A stretch of 64,000 bases of DNA from Leptospira terpstrae serovar Hualin str. LT 11-33 = ATCC 700639 (GTDB lineage: Bacteria; Spirochaetota; Leptospiria; Leptospirales; Leptospiraceae). Shown piece after piece: positions 38,747 to 47,770 of the stretch (position 1 is its first letter; the number at the start of each line of letters is the position of its first letter). The notes under the pieces were generated by a model. The model was not told the origin of the DNA, did no database searches, and worked only from the letters and a program-made list of their open reading frames with translations. Both the position numbers and the translations under genes were made by a program. The stretch is from the NCBI RefSeq assembly GCF_000332495.1, contig NZ_AOGW02000010.1:620001-684000 (forward strand), written 5' to 3'.

Positions 38747-41700
38747 TACTGCTCTTCCTTAATTTGAATTTTTAAATCGTTTAACAGTTTTATCGAATTC
38801 TCAAAGTCAAACTGTTGGATCGATGATTCCATTCCAAAAATAAGATTCAAAAATTTCGTTTCCGATAGTAGATTAGATAAAACATTCCACTCCTTTTGGT
38901 CTAAGGAACCTTTGGAAAATGATTCTGTTAAAACACCGATAGATTTCAGAATGTCAATTTTTTCGGATTCTAATAGGACTTTGGTTTGAGTCTGAATCAC
39001 TTCCTCTTTCGCTATTTTTCTTCCAAATTCTTTTAAAAACTGGCCATAACTTTCCCGAAATGCCTCTTGCAGACTTTCAAAATCTGCTTGGGTCAGTTTT
39101 CCATTCTGCAATTTGTTTTCCAAACCATTGGAAATTTCCGAAAGTAGAACCACTCCTAAGTTAGACGAAACACCTTTGATTTTATGTAAAAAAGCCTGTT
39201 CTCCGGAAGGGTTCCCCAAATGAATCAAACTTTCCTCAATCTCAAATTGGAAATCCCGGAAAAAACCATCTAACATCGAAACATATTTTTCTAAGGATCC
39301 AAAAAGAGAAATTCCTCTTTGGGTTTGAAAAGCTTCTTTCGGATTCACTTTCGTATTCATGGGAACCGATTTTACCAAACTGCCTTGGATCAACTTTTTA
39401 ATTTCAAAAAATAAATCGTGGATATCAATGGGCTTTGATACAAACCCATCCATTCCAGCATTTTTTGCAGAAACTTTATCTTCTTCAAACACACTGGCTG
39501 ACAAAGCTATGATAGGTGTACGGATACTACTGCTTTTTTCATAATCACGAATTTGACGAGTGGCTTCTAAACCATCCATCTCAGGCATTTGGATATCCAT
39601 TAATACTAAATCAAATTTTTTAGACTTAAAAAACTCCAACGCCTCCCTTCCATTTTTGGCAATTTCCACCTTGTGTCCGTTAGATGTCATTAATAGTTCA
39701 ATGAGCTCGACGTTCTGTTTGACGTCATCCACGATCAGTATATCCATACTCGGCAAATCAAATTGAATTTTTTCATTGAACTCTAAAATGGGATTCCCTT
39801 TTTCCAGAGGAAGGGATACATAAAAATGAGTACCAGCACCAAGTTCACTTTCTACCCAAATCTTTCCTTTCATAAGTTCTACTAATTGTTTGGAGATCGT
39901 AGTCCCAAGTCCTGTCCCACCAAACTTACGACTCATGGAAACATCCGCTTGTGTGAATGGATCAAAAATTTTTTCTAACCTATCAGGAGCAATGCCTATC
40001 CCACTATCTTGAATATGAAAAAGAACCTCTTCTTCTTTTGTTGTGATACTGAGTTGGATAAAACCTTCTTTTGTAAATTTAATTGCATTTCCAAGTAAGT
40101 TGGTTAAAATTTGTCGGATGCGAAGACTGTCTCCTTTGTAGTATTCTTCTAGATTTTCTGCTAGAGAATACTGAAACTGTAATCCCTTTCTTTTTGCCTC
40201 GATTCCCATGGCAGAACATACTTGATCTACAAGTGAGAGTAAAGAAAAATCTATGATTTCAAGTTCTACTGCACCACGATCCAATTTTGCTGAATTCAGT
40301 ACATCATTCAGTAACCGTAACAAAGATTTTGCGGAATTCTTAACAGTTTCTAATTGTTTTTTCTGATTTCCATACAACTCCCCCGCTAACAATACTTCGG
40401 TAAATCCAATGATAGCATTCATAGGAGTTCTGATTTCATGGCTCATGTTAGCTAAAAATGTAGTTTTAGTGATGGCTGCCATCTCCGCCTTTTCCTTGGA
40501 TTCAATCAGTGCTTCTTCAATCATCCTCCTATCCGTGTTGTCTAAAATCACACCATCCAAAAATTTAACTTTTTTTTCTTCATCGAAAACAAGGCCACCG
40601 TATTCTAAAACCCAACGAATTTCCCCTGATTTTTGAATGATTCGATAATTCAAAACAAATGTATCGGTAGTATCGATTGCATTTTGAATGATATTAGAAA
40701 CATGAATCCGGTCTTCTGGGTGGATGATTTCTGAAAAAGTTCTTTTGCGATTCGGTTCCAAAAAATCACTGGAAGGATAACCCGATAAACTTTGTATCGA
40801 ATCACTCATAAACACTGTAGTCCAATACTCATCCACCAAACATCTGTAAACTACTCCCGGAATATTTTGAATGAAAGATTGCATTTGTTCTTCATTTGAT
40901 TTTAATGCTTTTTCAATAATGACTCTTTCCGTTATATCACTGATCAATCCTACAAAAATGTCGTCTTGCGGGAGTTTTGTGTGTCCAATAGCCAATCGAA
41001 TGGGAAAAATGGATCCGTCTTTTCTTATCGCTTCTGTTTCTCTACCTACTCCAATGATTTTTGCGTTTCCTGTTTTTAGATAATTAGAAAGATACCCATC
41101 ATGTTCGGATTGATAAGGATTCGGCATTAAGATATTCACATTCTTTCCAATGATTTCCTTTGCTTTCCAACCAAACATTTTTTCAGCAGTAATATTAAAT
41201 TCCTGCACAATACCTTTTGTGTTGATCATTACAATGGCATCAGCGGCAGTTTCAATGATAGCTCGAAGCCTCGATTCACTTTTTTGTAGATTTTGGAAGA
41301 GATCTTTATAACTAATAAATGCGATGGTCGCCACAGCTGAGCCAATGACAAAAATGCTTCCAATACTAACAAGAAATGCTAAAAATAATTGGTCAGGATT
41401 AGAAGACTCGAGTATCTGATTCCTTTCTGTGACAAATCGAGCCGCCGCCATTCCGGTATAGTGCATTCCCGATATCGCACTCCCCATTACAACGCCACTA
41501 ACAAGAGTTAAATAGATATTTTTGATTTTTAAATTTCTTTTTTTTAGCCGAAATTGAATGAAAATTGATAAAATAGCCAAGGATATGGCAACTACAAGTG
41601 AAACAGAAAAAAGTAATGGATCATACATTAACTTTGGTCGCATTTCCATAGCAGCCATTCCCATATAATGCATAAAGCCGATTCCAGAACCTACAATCAC

Positions 41701-42090
41701 TCCAACAGAGATTAGTTCCTTTCTACTGATTTCTTTTTTGTTTAAAGAAACCAAGGCAAAGTAAGAGGCGAAAAAACTAGGCAGAATGGAAAGTATCGTA
41801 ATGGATTTATTGTATGTGACTTTTGTACAGAGTTCAAAAGACATCATTCCAATAAAGTGCATTGACCAAACCGCACCACCCATCGATAAACTGGAAGTGA
41901 ATAGAATTGCTAACCGAGAATACCGATTCTCCACATTCGAGAAACGATTCAGCATGTATAAGGAAATCCAAGAAGCAAAAATTGATATAAAAACAGAAAG
42001 ACTGACTAACCAATAATTATAAGAGCCTTCTACAAAATACGTTTGGCTTGAATCAAAGATAAAAAAATGTTTTAGAATTTCGAATCCCAC
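38746..42090 (-). CDS. MHYT-PAS hybrid histidine kinase with receiver and Hpt domains
   Basis: 1114 aa. The N-terminus (about 15-255) is a seven-helix MHYT sensor with three repeats (SMHFIGMMSFE, FMHYMGMAAME, GMHYTGMAAAR), proposed to bind a metal and sense gases such as O2, CO or NO. Two PAS domains follow (about 275-510), then HisKA with His551 (MSHEIRTP), HATPase (about 640-760), a receiver with Asp832 (LVLMDIQMPE), and Hpt with His969 (HKIKGVSSNLG). It is a complete phosphorelay in one chain, most likely ending on the HD-GYP regulator encoded next. The GTG start is poorly placed relative to GGAG 21 nt upstream, so the exact start is uncertain. Confidence 0.92.
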   Translation of the reverse strand: MGFEILKHFFIFDSSQTYFVEGSYNYWLVSLSVFISIFASWISLYMLNRFSNVENRYSRLAILFTSSLSMGGAVWSMHFIGMMSFELCTKVTYNKSITILSILPSFFASYFALVSLNKKEISRKELISVGVIVGSGIGFMHYMGMAAMEMRPKLMYDPLLFSVSLVVAISLAILSIFIQFRLKKRNLKIKNIYLTLVSGVVMGSAISGMHYTGMAAARFVTERNQILESSNPDQLFLAFLVSIGSIFVIGSAVATIAFISYKDLFQNLQKSESRLRAIIETAADAIVMINTKGIVQEFNITAEKMFGWKAKEIIGKNVNILMPNPYQSEHDGYLSNYLKTGNAKIIGVGRETEAIRKDGSIFPIRLAIGHTKLPQDDIFVGLISDITERVIIEKALKSNEEQMQSFIQNIPGVVYRCLVDEYWTTVFMSDSIQSLSGYPSSDFLEPNRKRTFSEIIHPEDRIHVSNIIQNAIDTTDTFVLNYRIIQKSGEIRWVLEYGGLVFDEEKKVKFLDGVILDNTDRRMIEEALIESKEKAEMAAITKTTFLANMSHEIRTPMNAIIGFTEVLLAGELYGNQKKQLETVKNSAKSLLRLLNDVLNSAKLDRGAVELEIIDFSLLSLVDQVCSAMGIEAKRKGLQFQYSLAENLEEYYKGDSLRIRQILTNLLGNAIKFTKEGFIQLSITTKEEEVLFHIQDSGIGIAPDRLEKIFDPFTQADVSMSRKFGGTGLGTTISKQLVELMKGKIWVESELGAGTHFYVSLPLEKGNPILEFNEKIQFDLPSMDILIVDDVKQNVELIELLMTSNGHKVEIAKNGREALEFFKSKKFDLVLMDIQMPEMDGLEATRQIRDYEKSSSIRTPIIALSASVFEEDKVSAKNAGMDGFVSKPIDIHDLFFEIKKLIQGSLVKSVPMNTKVNPKEAFQTQRGISLFGSLEKYVSMLDGFFRDFQFEIEESLIHLGNPSGEQAFLHKIKGVSSNLGVVLLSEISNGLENKLQNGKLTQADFESLQEAFRESYGQFLKEFGRKIAKEEVIQTQTKVLLESEKIDILKSIGVLTESFSKGSLDQKEWNVLSNLLSETKFLNLIFGMESSIQQFDFENSIKLLNDLKIQIKEEQ

Positions 42091-42478
42091 TGTTTTACTG
42101 ACACCGACTTTCTCCTATGATTCATCATAAGAAAATATGGATACTAGCAAATTAGATATATTCTAAATTCTATAGATAAGCATTCGTACTAGCCCTAAAC
42201 GAAATCGCTTTGATCGGGATAGATAGAATCAATTGTGGCAATTTTTGCCATTCCAATCGAACAGGAATCCATTGTAAGAATTTTTATTAAAGATTCAAAC
42301 CCTACAGGTTTGATTTTCAATTTTATAATATTTTAATTCCAACTCTTACATTTAGACCAATTGGTTCACCAAGGTTTTACTTTGATACAGTAGACCGATC
42401 AGTCTTTACTTGATAAGAAAGAATCATAAACTTTGGGATTTTACTTGCACCACTTGCCTTAAATCAAAAAGGTTTGGT
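42091..42478. other. 388-bp divergent intergenic region
   Basis: AT-rich gap between the hybrid kinase (minus) and the SDR gene (plus). No coding signal seen. It holds an inverted repeat TTAGA-TATAT-TCTAA (42152-42166), a small hairpin TGGCAA-TTT-TTGCCA (42236-42250) and an operator-like palindrome within a possible SDR promoter (42382-42410). Confidence 0.6.
42382..42410 (+). promoter_or_regulatory. Possible SDR promoter with embedded TetR-type palindrome
   Basis: TTGATA (42382-42387) and a weak TTTACT (42405-42410) are 17 bp apart. Between them AGACCGATCAGTCT (42392-42405) is a palindrome with one mismatched pair, resembling GACC-GATC-GGTC operators of some TetR repressors. No TetR gene is adjacent. 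Confidence 0.35.
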
Positions 42479-43231
42479 ATGGAAAAAAACTTAAAAAACA
42501 AAAATGCCATCGTGACCGGTGGTGCACTTGGGATAGGTAGAGAAACATCTCTACTTCTTGCCAAAAAAGGAGCCCATGTCATAGTATCAGATATCAATTC
42601 AGCAGAAGGAAACCGTGTGGTTTCAGAAATCAATGACCTAGGTGGTTCTTCAGAATTTATCAAATGTGATGTCACCATAGAAGACGAAATTATCGCGTTA
42701 GTAGATGGACTCAAAGTCAATAACAAACGATTAGACATTATGGTAAATAACGCAGGCATAGCCAATAAACCCACCTTTATGCATAAAGTCACAACAGAAG
42801 TTTGGAACCGATTGATTTTAATGGATTTAACTAGTGTCTTTTGGTCTCAGAAATATGCCACAAAACTCATGCTAAGTGATCGCCTTGGTGGTTCCATTAT
42901 CAATGTGGCATCAATTGCAGGACTAGGTGCCTCCCCTTCTCTTGGTCCTTATTGTGTTGCCAAAGCCGGTGTGATTGAGCTCACAACGACTGGAGCCTTG
43001 GAAGTAGCTAGATTCGGTGTTCGGATCAATGCCGTTTGTCCAGGTTGGACAGAAACTGCCATCCTTGATGTAGCCGGCGAAAGAGGAAAGGATGCTATGG
43101 AAAAAAATATTCCTATGGGAAGGCTTGGAAAACCAGCAGAAGTAGCTAACTTAATAGCATTTTTAGCATCCGATGAATCTAGTTTTATTACGGGTTCTGT
43201 ATATCGTGTGGATGGGGGAACAAGGAGTTGA
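42479..43231 (+). CDS. Short-chain dehydrogenase/reductase (SDR)
   Basis: 250 aa from ATG 42479; an upstream in-frame start at 42410 would add 23 residues not typical of the family. It has the NAD(P)-binding motif TGGALGIG (about 14-21), NNAG (about 92-95) and the catalytic Ser and YCVAK (Tyr/Lys) with INVASIAG before them. The C-terminal VDGG is typical. Asp in VIVSDINSAEG after the second strand suggests a preference for NAD(H). The substrate is unknown. It stands alone in an AT-rich region with an operator-like site upstream. Confidence 0.9.
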   Translation: MEKNLKNKNAIVTGGALGIGRETSLLLAKKGAHVIVSDINSAEGNRVVSEINDLGGSSEFIKCDVTIEDEIIALVDGLKVNNKRLDIMVNNAGIANKPTFMHKVTTEVWNRLILMDLTSVFWSQKYATKLMLSDRLGGSIINVASIAGLGASPSLGPYCVAKAGVIELTTTGALEVARFGVRINAVCPGWTETAILDVAGERGKDAMEKNIPMGRLGKPAEVANLIAFLASDESSFITGSVYRVDGGTRS

Positions 43232-43247
43232 GGCGGATCAGTGAAAT

Positions 43248-43868
43248 TTATTTACACATATCAGAGAAAATGTCATTAGGCGTATCGATGATTTTGGAAG
43301 TATAGGAATCGTTTTTGATATCTACTTCGATATATACAGATTGGTTGGCTTCGACAGTAAAAAATTGATAAACATAGAAATTATCATAATGAGGCAATTC
43401 GAAATCGCGTCGATTATCATACATTGAAAATTCGTAAATATATTCTCCTTTGGGTATTGGAAAATAATTATTACAAAACTCAATTATCGAATTTTGTCGA
43501 TGCAAATTTTTACTTACTTTATAATATGAAGATTTATTAATAGAAGAATATGGAATTACAGAATTGCGGATTGGGTAATCCCAATAACGCATCCTCAACC
43601 AAAATCGATTTTTACCAAAAACAAAATTGTATGAATAACTATTTGATTCATTCCCGAATTTTTCTCCCAAGACATTTACAATAAAATAATTATTTTGATG
43701 ATCTGGAACAGGTACTGCTTTAAAAATGTATTCACTTTTACCTTTCAACAAAGGACTGGTAGCGATATTTAACAAGCTAACAACAGGATCTGCTTGAGTA
43801 ACAGATAGTATATGAAAATCTAAAAAAAATAATAATAGAAGTAGAAAAATACACTTAAATTTCAACAT
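43248..43868 (-). CDS. Exported hypothetical protein
   Basis: 206 aa from ATG 43868, which is preceded by AGGTGG; the reading frame extends further upstream but those codons lie inside the upstream gene. A strong signal peptide (MLKFKCIFLLLLLFFLDFHILSVTQA) starts the protein. The mature part is rich in Tyr, Asn and Phe with beta-strand character. No known domain. The start overlaps the stop of the preceding gene by 14 bp, so they are co-expressed. Base composition is more AT-rich than flanking genes. Confidence 0.65.
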   Translation of the reverse strand: MLKFKCIFLLLLLFFLDFHILSVTQADPVVSLLNIATSPLLKGKSEYIFKAVPVPDHQNNYFIVNVLGEKFGNESNSYSYNFVFGKNRFWLRMRYWDYPIRNSVIPYSSINKSSYYKVSKNLHRQNSIIEFCNNYFPIPKGEYIYEFSMYDNRRDFELPHYDNFYVYQFFTVEANQSVYIEVDIKNDSYTSKIIDTPNDIFSDMCK

Positions 43869-44289
43869 ACAGTCCACCTGATTTTGATTTTTTTTTGATG
43901 ATAAATTTTTGTTTTTTGTCTTTTGTAAAAAAAAACGAATATGCCTTTTCCATCTCGTCTTTACGATACCGGATACGAATTGTCTGATTTCTACACGGGA
44001 TTTTATGGGAAAAGCCACCTTTAGGATCAATATGAAAAGGCAATCTATATTCAGAATCAGGATCAGTGTGAACACTTAATTCATCTAGCAACTTTTCTTC
44101 AACATCGAAAACGTTTGTTCGATCCAATATAATTGAAATTGATGTTATATTTTCCAAAGCTCCAGAAATGGCTAGTGGACAGAGTTTTTTGGCTAAATAA
44201 GGATGATAAGTTAATTGAATCGTATGAGTTGTATCACAGTTGCCGATATGGAGAAATAATAAACTCAACCAAAGAAATCGAAAATACAT
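43855..44289 (-). CDS. Putative lipoprotein, hypothetical
   Basis: 144 aa. A short signal peptide ends in a lipobox-like HIGNC (Cys at residue 18), acceptable for spirochaete lipoproteins. The rest is a small beta-rich domain with a Lys-rich tail. The ribosome binding site AAGGAGGT lies 5 nt before ATG 44289. It overlaps the next exported protein gene by 14 bp; both are AT-rich and of unknown function. A secreted pair acting together is plausible but only inferred. Confidence 0.65.
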   Translation of the reverse strand: MYFRFLWLSLLFLHIGNCDTTHTIQLTYHPYLAKKLCPLAISGALENITSISIILDRTNVFDVEEKLLDELSVHTDPDSEYRLPFHIDPKGGFSHKIPCRNQTIRIRYRKDEMEKAYSFFFTKDKKQKFIIKKKSKSGGLYVEI

Positions 44290-44525
44290 ACCACCTCCTT
44301 GATATTAAAAATCCAATAGTTTCATTCAATTTCTTAAACTATATGGAACAAAAAGCATGATCGAAAAAACCACTAACGTTCGCTATTTTCTTATCATTTT
44401 AAATAAAAATAAGAATTTAATAATATGAAACAATAATTAAAGAGAAACGAGAGGGAATAATAATATTAAAATTTAATGACAGGCGATGAAGTTAGATTTC
44501 AGCCTATCTTAGATTCCCGTGAAAG
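44290..44525. other. AT-rich non-coding stretch
   Basis: Part of a 328-bp gap between the exported pair and flgF. Very AT-rich with homopolymer-like runs and no convincing open reading frame or RNA. It presumably carries the promoter of the exported pair near 44300-44350. The rest of the gap is the folded element described separately. Confidence 0.5.
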
Positions 44526-44612
44526 GGATGTGCAGGGCTTGGTCTGACGGATGTCAGACGGGAGCGTTAGCGCACCCCGGAACAGCCCGACCCCGAAATT
44601 CTTTCGGGGGTT
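44526..44612. repeat. GC-rich folded element, possible dispersed repeat
   Basis: An abrupt GC-rich island in AT-rich DNA. It contains hairpin GTCTGAC-GGAT-GTCAGAC (44542-44559), a small GCG-TTAG-CGC hairpin, closing arms GGGCT (44535-44539) / AGCCC (44584-44588), and a perfect hairpin CCCCGAAA-TTC-TTTCGGGG (44591-44609). Read as codons it gives ...HPGTARPRN, a string I recall, unverified, from spurious short ORFs in related genomes. No second copy is in this window. It follows the flgF stop on minus, so it may also end that transcript. Confidence 0.5.
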
Positions 44613-44617
44613 CACCC

Positions 44618-45478
44618 TTAACGCATTACTTCAAATAGTCGACCGAGTAAACTATCTTGGGTTTGCATGGTTTTAGAATTGGCTTCGTAAGCGCGGTTGA
44701 CTTCAATCATATCCACCATTTCCGTCACAACAGAAACGTTTGAGGCTTCTAAATATCCTTGCATGACTTGTGGGGCAAGAAGAGTGGGAAACTTGGTGGG
44801 TTCTCCCGATTCGGGAGTGTCGGAATAAAACGAGTCCCCTTCTTTGTCGAGGTGGCGAGGATTTTCTACGGTTCGGATTTTTAAGGTATCGAGAAGGACT
44901 GGATCTTCAAATCGGTTTTCACTAAAGTTAGTTCCATCTTTCGGTGCGGTTCCGAGTTTTGCGTTGATATAGATCTCTCCATTTTCTTTCACAAGAAAAT
45001 TTCCTTGGTTCACTTGGATGGGACCTTTTTCTCCAAGAAGAGGAAATCCTTGGGGAGTGACTACAAATCCATTTTTATCTAATACAAAACTTCCACTTCG
45101 AGTGAGGCGTTCGCCTCGGTTAGTAAGAACAGTAAAGAAGGCAGGTTTTTCCATACCGGGTTGGTCTTGGACCATCAAGTCAAAGATATTGTCTGTTTTT
45201 TTCACAGAGCCTTGGTCGAAACGAGTGTACACTTCATTCACTTCAGCACCAAACCCGAGTTTCCCGACCACAGGTGAGGTATCAAAAGATCCCATAGGCG
45301 TTTTTCCAATTCCATCTTCTGAATAACGATGCAGTAACATTTCAGGAAAGGTTTTGAAAACGGTTGTATCTTTTTTGAATGCAGTTTTATCCACATTGGC
45401 CAAATTGTTGGCGATCACATCCATTCTTACTTGTTGGGAAATCATCCCGTTGGCGCCTGTATAGAGTCCTCGTAACAT
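44618..45478 (-). CDS. flgF: Flagellar basal-body rod protein (FlgF/FlgG family)
   Basis: 286 aa from ATG 45478, preceded by AGGAAAGG; an in-frame start six codons upstream is unlikely. The N-terminus [36 protein letters not shown] and the C-terminal helix [34 protein letters not shown] are the rod/hook family signatures, forming the coiled-coil D0 domain. It differs from the flgG in the flg operon of this window, so a FlgF-type proximal rod protein is the best fit. It stands alone, without other flagellar genes next to it. Confidence 0.85.
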   Translation of the reverse strand: MLRGLYTGANGMISQQVRMDVIANNLANVDKTAFKKDTTVFKTFPEMLLHRYSEDGIGKTPMGSFDTSPVVGKLGFGAEVNEVYTRFDQGSVKKTDNIFDLMVQDQPGMEKPAFFTVLTNRGERLTRSGSFVLDKNGFVVTPQGFPLLGEKGPIQVNQGNFLVKENGEIYINAKLGTAPKDGTNFSENRFEDPVLLDTLKIRTVENPRHLDKEGDSFYSDTPESGEPTKFPTLLAPQVMQGYLEASNVSVVTEMVDMIEVNRAYEANSKTMQTQDSLLGRLFEVMR

Positions 45479-45590
45479 ACCTTTCCTACCTATCATTTCT
45501 TTCGGTCAGAACACGAGATTCCCTAAGAGAAAATGCGACATAGTCAAAAAAGAGTTGAAGTTTTGATGAAAATTCAGGAAAAAGAAGGAC

Positions 45591-45959
45591 ATGAAGTTAT
45601 CCATCGGAAATCTCCCCCAGTCGCTTACTGACGAAGCCCTCGAAAAACTTCTTTCGGCCCATGGAAAAGTGGATCACCTCCAAATCAAACGGGACAAAAT
45701 CACCAAGGTTTCCTTGGGATATGGTACCGCAGAAATGGCAGATGCCGATGCTACGAAAGCAATCGCTGCCCTAAACGGAAAAGAAGTAGAAGGGAAAAAA
45801 TTGGTTCTAGTGAACCAAGAAGAGCTTACCAAATCGCAAAACGATGCTGCCAAGAAAAAAGGAAGTCCCGCTGTAGCCAAACCAACGTTTGGTAGAAACC
45901 AAACCTCTGGTGGTGGAAACACAGGTGTCCAAAGGAGAGGCGGTTCTCGCGGTTCTTAG
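45591..45959 (+). CDS. RNA-binding protein with one RRM domain
   Basis: 122 aa. Residues 1-75 form an RNA recognition motif. RNP2 is LSIGNLP (residues 3-9) and RNP1 is the degenerate LGYGTAEM, lacking two of the usual aromatics. The tail is Gly/Arg-rich (GGGNTGVQRRGGSRGS), like the RGG tails of other bacterial RRM proteins. It probably binds single-stranded RNA, perhaps in cold or stress response. Its stop directly abuts the start of the ATP-grasp gene. Confidence 0.85.
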   Translation: MKLSIGNLPQSLTDEALEKLLSAHGKVDHLQIKRDKITKVSLGYGTAEMADADATKAIAALNGKEVEGKKLVLVNQEELTKSQNDAAKKKGSPAVAKPTFGRNQTSGGGNTGVQRRGGSRGS

Positions 45960-47162
45960 ATGAAACAACTGACCGGCAGTTACCTCTCCATTGGAGCCGG
46001 AGAGAACCAAATCCCCCTGATCCGGGCAGCAAAAGCCAGAGGACTCAAAGTCATCTCGGTGGACACAAACCCCCAGGCTCCGGGTCTTGTGGAATCAGAT
46101 ATTAAAATATTAGAATCTACTCATGAATATAGAAAAATTCTACATTCTATGAGTAAAGTCCCTCTCCCCTTCACACTTTTAGGAGTGGGTTCTCGATCTT
46201 ATGGCAAAGCAGTATATACAGTTTCTTATTTAGCTGAAAAATTAAAACTTCGCGGGAATCCTCGTGATACTGTGAATCTTTTTCTCGACAAAGAAAGATT
46301 TAAAAACTCCGTTCAAAAGTATGGAATCCCGGTTCCCCTTTCTTTGCAGTCCAATTTACAAACGAAAGCCAAAGAAAAAAAAATCGAAATCACATTTCCA
46401 CTCATCGCCAAACCCAAAGAAGGTTCTGGGAAAAAAGGAATTTTGGTTTTGGAGTCAGAGGCTGAATTTAAAAAGTTTAGTCGATTAAAAACCAGTGAAA
46501 GTTTTTTATTAGAACCATTCATCCCAGGAGAGGAAGTGACGGTTCTTGGTTTTGTGATCGCCAGACGTTTTTATTTGATCTCTCTCACTGACAAAATTAC
46601 AACGGGAAAACCAAACTTTATCGAAGTGGCCCATGTCGCGCCGTCAAAACACATTGCAATGGCAGGAGAATTAAAAATGATCTGCCAGGCCATCGTTACT
46701 GCCACCAAACTAAAAACAGGTCCTTTTGTTGCCGAATTCAAAATTACAAAAAATAAAGAATGCCTTCTGATTGAATCTGCTCCAGAAGTGGGTGGCGAAT
46801 TTTTAGCGGATGTGCTCATCCCGGAACATTATGGGTATCAGTATTTTAACGACCTACTCTCCGTTACGATTGGTGAAAAAACAAGACCAGGTTTTTTAAA
46901 AAAACCCAAAGACGGGGTCACAAAATCCGCGTTAGTGTTTACACTTCCCTCGGAACGCCAAAAGAAAATGGGAGAACCTACCACCTTACTTGCCAATGTC
47001 GGTGAGACTGTTTTTTTCCAGAAACAGTTGGTTCCCACTGGCGCTCTTCTGGATAAATTAGAGGGAAACCACAAAAGAACCCAAGTGTTTGGGATCACTA
47101 CGAAATTAGACACAAACACCGAAGATTGGTTAGAATCTATTTTCACACGAATCAATTCATGA
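45960..47162 (+). CDS. ATP-grasp superfamily enzyme
   Basis: 400 aa. The N-terminal Rossmann-like domain (YLSIGAGENQIPLIRAAKARGLKVISVDTNP) resembles PurK/carbamoyl-phosphate-type preATP-grasp domains. The ATP-grasp core includes FPLIAKPKEGSGKKGI (about 142-157), FLLEPFIPGEEVTVLGFV and the late acidic segment ECLLIESAPEVGGEF, where metal-binding Glu residues are expected. It should ligate a carboxylate to an amine, thiol or similar group using ATP. The substrate is unknown. The methyltransferase gene overlaps its end by 4 bp, suggesting a small biosynthetic operon. Confidence 0.82.
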   Translation: MKQLTGSYLSIGAGENQIPLIRAAKARGLKVISVDTNPQAPGLVESDIKILESTHEYRKILHSMSKVPLPFTLLGVGSRSYGKAVYTVSYLAEKLKLRGNPRDTVNLFLDKERFKNSVQKYGIPVPLSLQSNLQTKAKEKKIEITFPLIAKPKEGSGKKGILVLESEAEFKKFSRLKTSESFLLEPFIPGEEVTVLGFVIARRFYLISLTDKITTGKPNFIEVAHVAPSKHIAMAGELKMICQAIVTATKLKTGPFVAEFKITKNKECLLIESAPEVGGEFLADVLIPEHYGYQYFNDLLSVTIGEKTRPGFLKKPKDGVTKSALVFTLPSERQKKMGEPTTLLANVGETVFFQKQLVPTGALLDKLEGNHKRTQVFGITTKLDTNTEDWLESIFTRINS

Positions 47163-47770
47163 AAAATGTCTGGGATGAACACTATGAAAGACCAAAATCA
47201 AAACTGGCCTTTCCGGATGAAAATTTAGTCCGCCTCCTTTCTAGAATCCAACCAACCAATCGCAAAGCGCTCGACTTTGGTTGTGGTTCCGGCAGGCATT
47301 CTTACCTCTTGCAAAACGAAGGATACCTTGTTACCGCCTGTGATACTGCCAAAACTACTATAGATAGTTTAAACCAAAATCCATCTTCCATTCGTTGGAT
47401 TTTTACCCCACCCGATACAAACCTTCCGTTTTCCCCGAGTGAATTTGGTCTGATTGTTAGTTGGGGTGTGTTTCATTACAATCAAAGAGAAGATGCAAAA
47501 AAATTACTTTCTTCTTTGTATTCCTCTTTGGATGAAGGAGGATACCTTTTGGGTTCTATTCGTGCGGAGGGAGATACCCATCTCGGTCTTTCCAAAGGAA
47601 AGATGAATTTGGTAGATCTTAGCGGAGGTTATGCGGAGACTTACTCACTCGAAGATTTAAAAAGTTTTCTTTCCATCTTTTCGAATGTATCCATTGGATA
47701 TTCGGAACGAACCCCACTCGGTAAATTGGAAGATAGAATTTGCCACTGGTTTTTCCTTGCTTGTAAATAA
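47159..47770 (+). CDS. Class I SAM-dependent methyltransferase
   Basis: 203 aa from ATG 47159, which overlaps the ATP-grasp stop (ATGA); the longer frame start is inside that gene. SAM-binding motif I is ALDFGCGSGRHSYLL (near residues 37-51), followed by VTACD and a motif-IV-like LIVSWGVFHY. The length is that of a small methyltransferase. The opening WDEHYERPKSK resembles the TehB/Methyltransf_25 type. The substrate is unknown. The next gene overlaps its stop by one base. Confidence 0.85.
   Translation: MKNVWDEHYERPKSKLAFPDENLVRLLSRIQPTNRKALDFGCGSGRHSYLLQNEGYLVTACDTAKTTIDSLNQNPSSIRWIFTPPDTNLPFSPSEFGLIVSWGVFHYNQREDAKKLLSSLYSSLDEGGYLLGSIRAEGDTHLGLSKGKMNLVDLSGGYAETYSLEDLKSFLSIFSNVSIGYSERTPLGKLEDRICHWFFLACK

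Noticed and set aside
43869..44075. N-terminal extension of the exported protein starting at 44075
   Set aside because: It overlaps the upstream lipoprotein gene heavily, whereas ATG 43868 has a ribosome binding site and begins a proper signal peptide.
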